From Fodinibius sp051746985 (GTDB lineage Bacteria > Bacteroidota > Rhodothermia > Balneolales > Balneolaceae), in the NCBI GenBank assembly GCA_051746985.1, contig JBNJFP010000046.1, forward strand, positions 1 through 21,176: DNA of 21,176 nt, given 5' to 3'. Below are positions 17,458 to 21,176 of the stretch, one piece after another. Within the stretch, counting starts at the first letter, position 1, and every line of letters starts with the position of its first letter. Under the pieces are notes generated by a model. The model had not been told where the DNA came from. It ran no database searches and saw only the letters and a list, made by a program, of their open reading frames with translations. The position numbers and the translations under genes were made by a program.

Positions 17458-17481
17458 GAATTCAGGAGTCAGAATTCAGAA
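17458..17481 (-). repeat. Left inverted repeat flanking the four-helix-bundle gene
   Basis: The 24 bases from GAATTCAGGAGTC to CAGAATTCAGAA are, as reverse complement, a near copy of the 31 bases at 17842-17872. Twenty-two of 24 positions match, with seven extra bases in the right copy. This copy overlaps the natural stop codon (TGA, 17462-17464) of the restored reading frame, so the repeat is part of the gene's own 3' end. Confidence 0.75.
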
Positions 17482-17511
17482 TAGCTTTGGAGTAAGCGTC
17501 AATAAGTTTGC

Positions 17512-17826
17512 TCACATCTTGTAGTTTTTTTCTAATTCTGATTGATTTCCATATCCCAAATCCTGAGACAGGATGATATAATATATGCATTCCTCAAGAG
17601 ATCCCTGCGAAATATTCATGAAGCGTGCTTTGTCTTTTTTACCACGTTTCTTAAACCCTTCTGCAATATTTGCAGCAATTGAAACAGCCGCTCTTCGAAA
17701 TTGAGAAGTAAGCCCATATAACTCTGATTTGGGAAAGTCTTTAGTGTAGTCATATACGTCTAAAACAAATTCATGTGCTTTTTGCCATACTATTAAGTCT
17801 TTAAAGGTCTTAGCCGGTTTCCTCAT
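17512..17826 (-). CDS. Four-helix-bundle protein (23S rRNA IVS family), C-terminus lost by frameshift
   Basis: Small helical protein of the family found in 23S rRNA intervening sequences and as free-standing genes; its biochemical role is not known. Typical motifs are present: FKDLIVWQKAHEF near the start, LTSQFRRAAVSIAANIAEG, and the SLEECIYYIILSQDLGY helix. As sequenced it stops after 104 residues (TGA 17512-17514). Just before, the coding strand has seven A (17525-17531). With eight A the frame would continue as ELEKKLQDVSKLIDAYSKAI and stop at 17462, giving 121 residues, the usual family length and ending. So the C-terminal helix is lost through a one-base deletion, or through a sequencing error in the homopolymer. 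The start is ATG 17826; TTG 17835 would add three residues. Confidence 0.85.
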   Translation of the reverse strand: MRKPAKTFKDLIVWQKAHEFVLDVYDYTKDFPKSELYGLTSQFRRAAVSIAANIAEGFKKRGKKDKARFMNISQGSLEECIYYIILSQDLGYGNQSELEKNYKM

Positions 17827-17841
17827 GATATGCAAATTTTA

Positions 17842-17872
17842 TTCTGAGTTCTGAATTCATAATCCTGAATTC
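17842..17872 (+). repeat. Right inverted repeat flanking the four-helix-bundle gene
   Basis: The repeat runs from TTCTGAGTTCTGAATTC (17842) to CCTGAATTC (17872) and is the inverted partner of 17458-17481. It lies 15 bp before the ATG of the four-helix-bundle gene, so a transcript could fold with the whole coding region in the loop. No obvious target-site duplication is seen outside the two repeats. Confidence 0.75.
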
Positions 17873-17934
17873 TTTAATAGTACGACCTGCTTGAAAGAAA
17901 ATCCTTACATAAGTAGCTTTAATATATAAAGCCC

Positions 17935-19378
17935 TTAATTTTCACCTTCTTCAAAAATATCCATATCCAAGGTTTCACGGCGTTTAATGAGGGTTAGGAT
18001 CGTATATTCTGCCACCAACTCTTCATCTTGGTTCGTGACCTCCACATCCCAATAGATAATGCCAAAAGGAAACTTGTCTTTGGCTTTTTTCTGGCGGACT
18101 TTTTTACTCTTTACAATCAGCTTCGCCTGGATGGTATCCCCCGGGGCAACGGGTGCCACAAATCGTAAGTTTTCCAACCCGTAATTGAGGATTACCGGTC
18201 CTTCATCAGGGTGAACAAAAAGTCCAGCTGCTCGTGATAATACAAAGTATCCGTGCGCTACAATTTCGCCGAATAGAGAGCGCTCAGCCGCTTCCGGATC
18301 GGTATGAGCATAAAATTCATCGCCGGATAGATCAGCAAACCGTTCAATATCCTCCTCCGTTACCGTATGCGTGTCTGTGGTTCGCGCTTCGCCCACTTCA
18401 AGATCCTCAAAATACTGCTGAAAAGGATGTATGTCGGCTTCTTTAGTTTCTCCACCTTTGATGTATTGATTCGTAATATTAGTCAGTGTCGTTGGCGATC
18501 CCTGTAGAGCCACACGCTGCATATTGTGGATAACGGCCCGTGCTCCTCCCAGTTCCTGACCGCCACCGGCATGTCCCGGTCCACCGTGTACCATGTGCGG
18601 CATCGGGGAACCGTGTCCCGTTGATTCNNNNNNNNNNNNNNNNNNNNNNNNNNNNNNNNNNNNNNNNNNNNNNNNNNNNNNNNNNNNNNNNNNNNNNNNN
18701 NNNNNNNNNNNNNNNNNNNNNNNNNNNCAGGTCGCCCGGTACATTGGCGGCAACAAACTGGATGGATCCTTCCGGAAGTAAATTTGATTTCAGCATATCC
18801 TCAAAAACCTTGTATGCTAAATAAGAGCCCGTAGGCGACGGTTTGATGATGGCCGGCATCCCGGAAATAATGCAGGGTGCGAGCTTTTCCAGCATCCCCC
18901 AAACCGGGAAGTTGAAAGCATTAATATGTACGGCCACACCGTGACGAGGCACGCAGATATGTTGTCCCACAAAGGTGCCTTCACGCGACAATCGCTCGTG
19001 GCTGCCTTCAACGTGATAGGGCAGGTCGGAGAGCTCGATGCGAGACTTGCTGGACAGCGTAAACATACTGCCGATTCCGCCTTCGATATCGATCCAGGAA
19101 TCCTGTCGAGTGGCACCGGTATGGGTCGAGAGCTCGTAATAATCTTCTTTACGCTCCAGCAGATATTGCGCCAGAAATTTGATTTTAAATGCCCGCTCCT
19201 GGATCGACATGGCGCGGAGTTTCGGTCCGGCTTTTTGTCTTGCGTATTCGCATGCACCTTTGTAATCCAGATCAGTTTCAAGCATCTGCGCTACCGGTTT
19301 TCCGGTCACTGCACTGATGAGATCCTTTTCTTTGCCTTCGTCAATCCATTTCCCTTTGATGTAGCTTCGTACTTTCAT
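17935..19378 (-). CDS. paaZ: Bifunctional PaaZ: oxepin-CoA hydrolase / semialdehyde dehydrogenase, interrupted by an assembly gap
   Basis: Ring-opening enzyme of aerobic phenylacetate degradation. A MaoC-type hydratase domain opens oxepin-CoA and an aldehyde dehydrogenase domain oxidises the resulting semialdehyde. The N-terminal part (19378 down to 18728, 217 residues) is dehydrogenase, with NAFNFPVWG at 153-161 and Lys179 in IIKPSPTGS. After the gap, ESTGHGSPMPHMVHGGPG and AGGGQELGG close the dehydrogenase domain. The MaoC domain follows, with LSGDEFYAH holding the Asp/His pair five residues apart, as in E. coli PaaZ (Asp561/His566). Visible parts total about 447 residues against about 681 in E. 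coli, so roughly 230 residues, including the catalytic Glu and Cys, are hidden by the N run. Both edges of the gap fall on codon boundaries. Confidence 0.9.
18628..18727. other. Assembly gap (100 N) inside paaZ
   Basis: Exactly 100 N, a conventional placeholder for a gap of unknown size. From the expected PaaZ length the true missing sequence is about 700 bp. Reading frames that run across the N are artefacts. Confidence 0.97.
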
Positions 19379-19395
19379 AATAAAATCTTGTTGGG

Positions 19396-19442
19396 CCGCA
19401 GATTCGCATTTGATGTTTCTGATAAATCTGTTTTATCTGCGG
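19396..19442. repeat. Inverted repeat CCGCAGAT/ATCTGCGG in the paaZ leader
   Basis: CCGCAGAT (19396-19403) and ATCTGCGG (19435-19442) are perfect 8-bp inverted arms. A third partial copy (AATCTG, 19425-19430) lies between them. The element sits 17 bp upstream of the paaZ ATG, within the leader transcribed from the promoter proposed at 19462-19491. It may be an RNA hairpin near the ribosome entry site, an operator for a paa regulator, or a copy of a dispersed ATCTGCG-rich intergenic repeat. Confidence 0.5.
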
Positions 19443-19461
19443 TAAATTATCTTTTGCAGAA

Positions 19462-19491
19462 CAAATATATAAGATTAAAACAAACTGGCAA
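19462..19491 (-). promoter_or_regulatory. Candidate Bacteroidota-type promoter for paaZ
   Basis: On the minus strand TTG (19491-19489), a 19-base spacer, and TATATTTG (19469-19462) fit the -33 TTG / -7 TAnnTTTG pattern known from Bacteroidota. Transcription would start near 19455, giving a leader of about 77 nt that contains the inverted repeat. No ribosome binding site is visible before the ATG. Confidence 0.5.
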
Positions 19492-19500
19492 CTGTCTTTA

Positions 19501-19522
19501 ATAGAGAAATCAGTACCTCTAT
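19501..19522. other. Inverted repeat between glxA-type gene and paaZ promoter
   Basis: ATAGAG (19501-19506) pairs with CTCTAT (19517-19522) around a ten-base loop, just outside the proposed paaZ -33 element. On the minus strand there is no T run after it, so it would be a poor terminator for the upstream regulator gene. It might be an operator. Confidence 0.3.
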
Positions 19523-19581
19523 CTTTTAAGAAAATAATGGGAAATGCAGGTAATCCAAATAGTGGGGAGGAATCATTATCC

Positions 19582-20565
19582 TCAAAAAGCTACGGCCTCT
19601 TTATTGTATTTATTACGGTATTGATTGGGCGTGAGTCCCGTAATTTTTCGAAAAACGTTGCGGAAGGATTTGGTATCGGAATAGCCCACATCGAACATTA
19701 CTTCGGATACATTTTTTCGCGACATTTCCAGGTCTTTTTTGGCCGCCTCTATCTTGACTCGCTGTTTGTATTCGGTGATGGTATTGTGGGTCGCCTTTTT
19801 AAAGCGGCGCTCGAGCGTTCGGCGGCTGAGCGCTAACTGGTCGGCAATGTCATCCACGGTGAAATTATCCTGGTAGTGATCTTCGATATATTGCTGTGCG
19901 CGGATTACCTGTTTGTCGCCGTGATCTTTTTGCCCCTCGAAGATCATGAAATCAGATTGGTTGTCCCGGTTTAGATCCAACGAAAATGCCTTTGATGCTA
20001 TAATTGCGGCCTGGCGTCCGGCATATTTTTCGATGAGGTACAGTAATAGATCCGTGAAAGCGTAGGCACCACCGCTGGTGTAAATGCCATCCTCTTCGGT
20101 GATAATTTTCTCATCCACCAGGTTTACCTCCGGGAACATCCGGCGGAAATTATCGGCATGCATCCAGTGGGTGGAGCATTTTTTACCATCGAGCAGTCCA
20201 GTTGACGCCAGGAAAAAAGCGGCCACACAAAGGCTGGCGACTTCAGTACCTTCTTTGTATTGACGAATAATCCAAGGCACAAATGCTTTGTTTTGCTCAT
20301 ACCCTTTATGGGGATCGTCGTGAATAGCCGGAATGATGATGAGATCGGTTTGATCAACTTCTTCAATGAGCACATCCGGCGTTACCGAAAAAAGTCCGGT
20401 CGATTGTTGTGTTTCTTTTTCCAGGCCCACCAAATGGACATCAAAAACAGGCTCTTTTCCCTGCTGGGTTAATATGCCATTCACTTGGTTTAAAATTTGG
20501 TGAGTGCCGCCAATGTTGACTACACTGGTATGGCCGCGCGGGATGAGAATGGATATGTGTTTCAT
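19582..20565 (-). CDS. GlxA-type transcriptional regulator (DJ-1/PfpI domain plus AraC HTH)
   Basis: 327-residue AraC-family regulator. The N-terminal part (about 1-190) is a DJ-1/PfpI glutamine-amidotransferase-like fold with Cys113 at the nucleophile-elbow position (VASLCVAAFFLA), used as a ligand sensor in this family. The C-terminal part (about 220-320) has two helix-turn-helix units, FTVDDIADQLALSRRTLERRF and VSEVMFDVGYSDTKSFRNVF, and ends in the usual GLTPNQYR. Regulators of this type in other bacteria respond to arginine, betaine or carnitine derivatives; the ligand here is unknown. It diverges from the DinB gene and lies 203 bp upstream of paaZ on the same strand. It may control either neighbour or itself. 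Confidence 0.91.
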   Translation of the reverse strand: MKHISILIPRGHTSVVNIGGTHQILNQVNGILTQQGKEPVFDVHLVGLEKETQQSTGLFSVTPDVLIEEVDQTDLIIIPAIHDDPHKGYEQNKAFVPWIIRQYKEGTEVASLCVAAFFLASTGLLDGKKCSTHWMHADNFRRMFPEVNLVDEKIITEEDGIYTSGGAYAFTDLLLYLIEKYAGRQAAIIASKAFSLDLNRDNQSDFMIFEGQKDHGDKQVIRAQQYIEDHYQDNFTVDDIADQLALSRRTLERRFKKATHNTITEYKQRVKIEAAKKDLEMSRKNVSEVMFDVGYSDTKSFRNVFRKITGLTPNQYRNKYNKEAVAF

Positions 20566-20611
20566 GGTCCAAAGGATTCGTTGATAAGTAATACAATTTT
20601 ACTGAACCCTT

Positions 20612-20658
20612 TTGTCGCAATCAACCAGTGAGAATGGCGTATTTAAACCGCGCGACAA
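20612..20658. promoter_or_regulatory. Inverted TTGTCGC motif pair in the glxA/dinB intergenic region
   Basis: TTGTCGC at 20612-20618 and its reverse complement GCGACAA at 20652-20658 are 33 bp apart in the divergent 147-bp region. GlxA-type AraC regulators such as Pseudomonas ArgR are described as binding sites built on TGTCGC followed eight bases later by AA. The minus-strand copy fits this (TGTCGC, eight bases, AA). The right arm lies where the -35 of a TATACT -10 box (20673-20678) for the DinB gene would be, as expected for an activator site. Confidence 0.45.
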
Positions 20659-20672
20659 CCCTGTAAAGACAT

Positions 20673-20678
20673 TATACT
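20673..20678 (+). promoter_or_regulatory. Candidate -10 element for the DinB-family gene
   Basis: TATACT lies 34 bp before the ATG. At a 17-bp spacing the -35 position reads GCGCGA, far from consensus, and overlaps the GCGACAA arm. This would suit a promoter that needs an activator. Confidence 0.35.
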
Positions 20679-20712
20679 GTTAATAGAATCAAAAACTCAA
20701 GAGGTTATAATT

Positions 20713-21176
20713 ATGAATGATCTGTTATTAACACAATTTGACTTGCATCATAAGCTGTATAACAACGTGCTGGATGGTTTTACAGACGAGGAAACCAACC
20801 GCAGGCTTAATGGAAATCAAAATATTAATCACGTAAAATACTTGGCCGGACACTTGCTGAACTCGCAGTACGGATTGGCGGGTATGGCGGGGTTGGATCC
20901 GGTAGTAAAATGGAATGATCTTTTTGCGGTGATGGGACAGTCCGAGGCCAGAGATGATATTTCTTATCCCGATATCGAAGAAATAAAGGCTGAGTGGAAT
21001 AACTTATACCATCCGCTTCGGGGTAGTTTGGAAAGGTTAACTGATGAAGATTTAGCTCGTACTCCACCCGAACCGTTTGACCAATTTGCAGATTCTAACG
21101 GTGAACTGTGGACGTTTATTAATCATCATACCGCTTACCATATCGGGCAGATTGGAATACTGCGAAAAGGATTTGG
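20713..21176 (+). CDS. DinB-family protein (runs off the window)
   Basis: Four-helix DinB/YfiT-like protein of about 155 residues so far, open at the right edge and probably close to its end. Likely metal-binding histidines are His47 (LAGHLLNSQ), His139 and His143 (INHHTAYHIGQ), the spacing seen in DinB proteins. Members include metal-dependent thiol transferases and many of unknown function; the name does not imply DNA repair. AGAGG about eight bases before the ATG is one of the few good ribosome binding sites in the window. It diverges from the GlxA-type regulator, so control by it is plausible. Confidence 0.85.
   Translation, partial: MNDLLLTQFDLHHKLYNNVLDGFTDEETNRRLNGNQNINHVKYLAGHLLNSQYGLAGMAGLDPVVKWNDLFAVMGQSEARDDISYPDIEEIKAEWNNLYHPLRGSLERLTDEDLARTPPEPFDQFADSNGELWTFINHHTAYHIGQIGILRKGF

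Noticed and set aside
17413..17465. Target-site duplication beside the four-helix-bundle unit
   Set aside because: Bases outside the two repeats (AACAAGTATTCC and TTTAATAGTACG) share no convincing direct repeat.
18479..18727. Continuation of the PaaZ N-terminal frame across the N run
   Set aside because: The 100 N shift the frame artificially. The residues after the gap in this frame are meaningless, while the other frame gives PaaZ sequence.
18728..18756. Start of the MaoC-side frame upstream of the gap
   Set aside because: The MLPPMYRAT segment is out of frame with the PaaZ N-terminal part and arises only from reading through N.
18926..19501. 191-codon open frame on the + strand opposite paaZ
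   Set aside because: It is antisense to the well-supported PaaZ dehydrogenase domain, has no family motif, and has a composition typical of a shadow frame.

Overview
The window reads as chromosomal DNA of a Gram-negative bacterium of the Bacteroidota/Rhodothermota/Balneolota group, most likely a marine or halophilic Balneolota-type organism. This is inferred from several traits seen together: moderate AT-richness, weak or absent Shine-Dalgarno sequences, a zinc-less CobB-type sirtuin, a fused alpha/beta 2-oxoacid dehydrogenase E1, very large periplasmic-propeller histidine kinases, and a fused PaaZ. A 100-base run of N (18628-18727) shows this is a draft scaffold.

Layout. (1) 1-94: the 3' end of a 5S rRNA gene and the rRNA operon terminator. 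(2) 235-3449, + strand: a compact operon of an acyl-CoA dehydrogenase, a sirtuin deacylase with the desuccinylase Tyr/Arg pair, and an SGNH/GDSL hydrolase. (3) 3464-4916, - strand: a secreted Gly-rich protein of unknown function and a short-chain dehydrogenase. (4) 5068-8307, + strand: a HisC-type aminotransferase followed closely by a fused branched-chain-type 2-oxoacid dehydrogenase E1. (5) 8481-16651, + strand: three consecutive HisKA_2-type sensor kinases. The first has a four-helix/HAMP/PAS architecture. The other two are tandem paralogues with a signal peptide, beta-propeller repeats, a Y_Y_Y domain, one membrane helix and a kinase core. No response regulator is present. (6) 16652-19378, - strand: a crotonase and PaaZ, probably a phenylacetate catabolism operon, with a four-helix-bundle (23S rRNA IVS-type) gene between them. 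(7) 19582-end: a GlxA-type DJ-1/AraC regulator (-) diverging from a DinB-family gene (+) that runs off the window.

Functionally, much of the window is acyl-CoA and keto-acid metabolism: acyl-CoA dehydrogenase with its possible deacylase, 2-oxoacid E1, crotonase and PaaZ. Around it are signalling genes. The strongest unusual signal is the four-helix-bundle gene at 17462-17826. It lies between two near-identical inverted repeats (22 of 24 positions match, apart from one 7-nt insertion), sits inside what looks like a paa operon, and carries a one-base deletion in an A homopolymer that removes its C-terminal helix. Other points of interest are alternative hairpins between the two propeller kinases, an inverted repeat in the predicted paaZ 5' leader, and paired TGTCGC motifs in the glxA/dinB divergent promoter region. 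No CRISPR array, tRNA, transposase or phage gene was seen, and no stretch longer than 300 bases lacks a gene.
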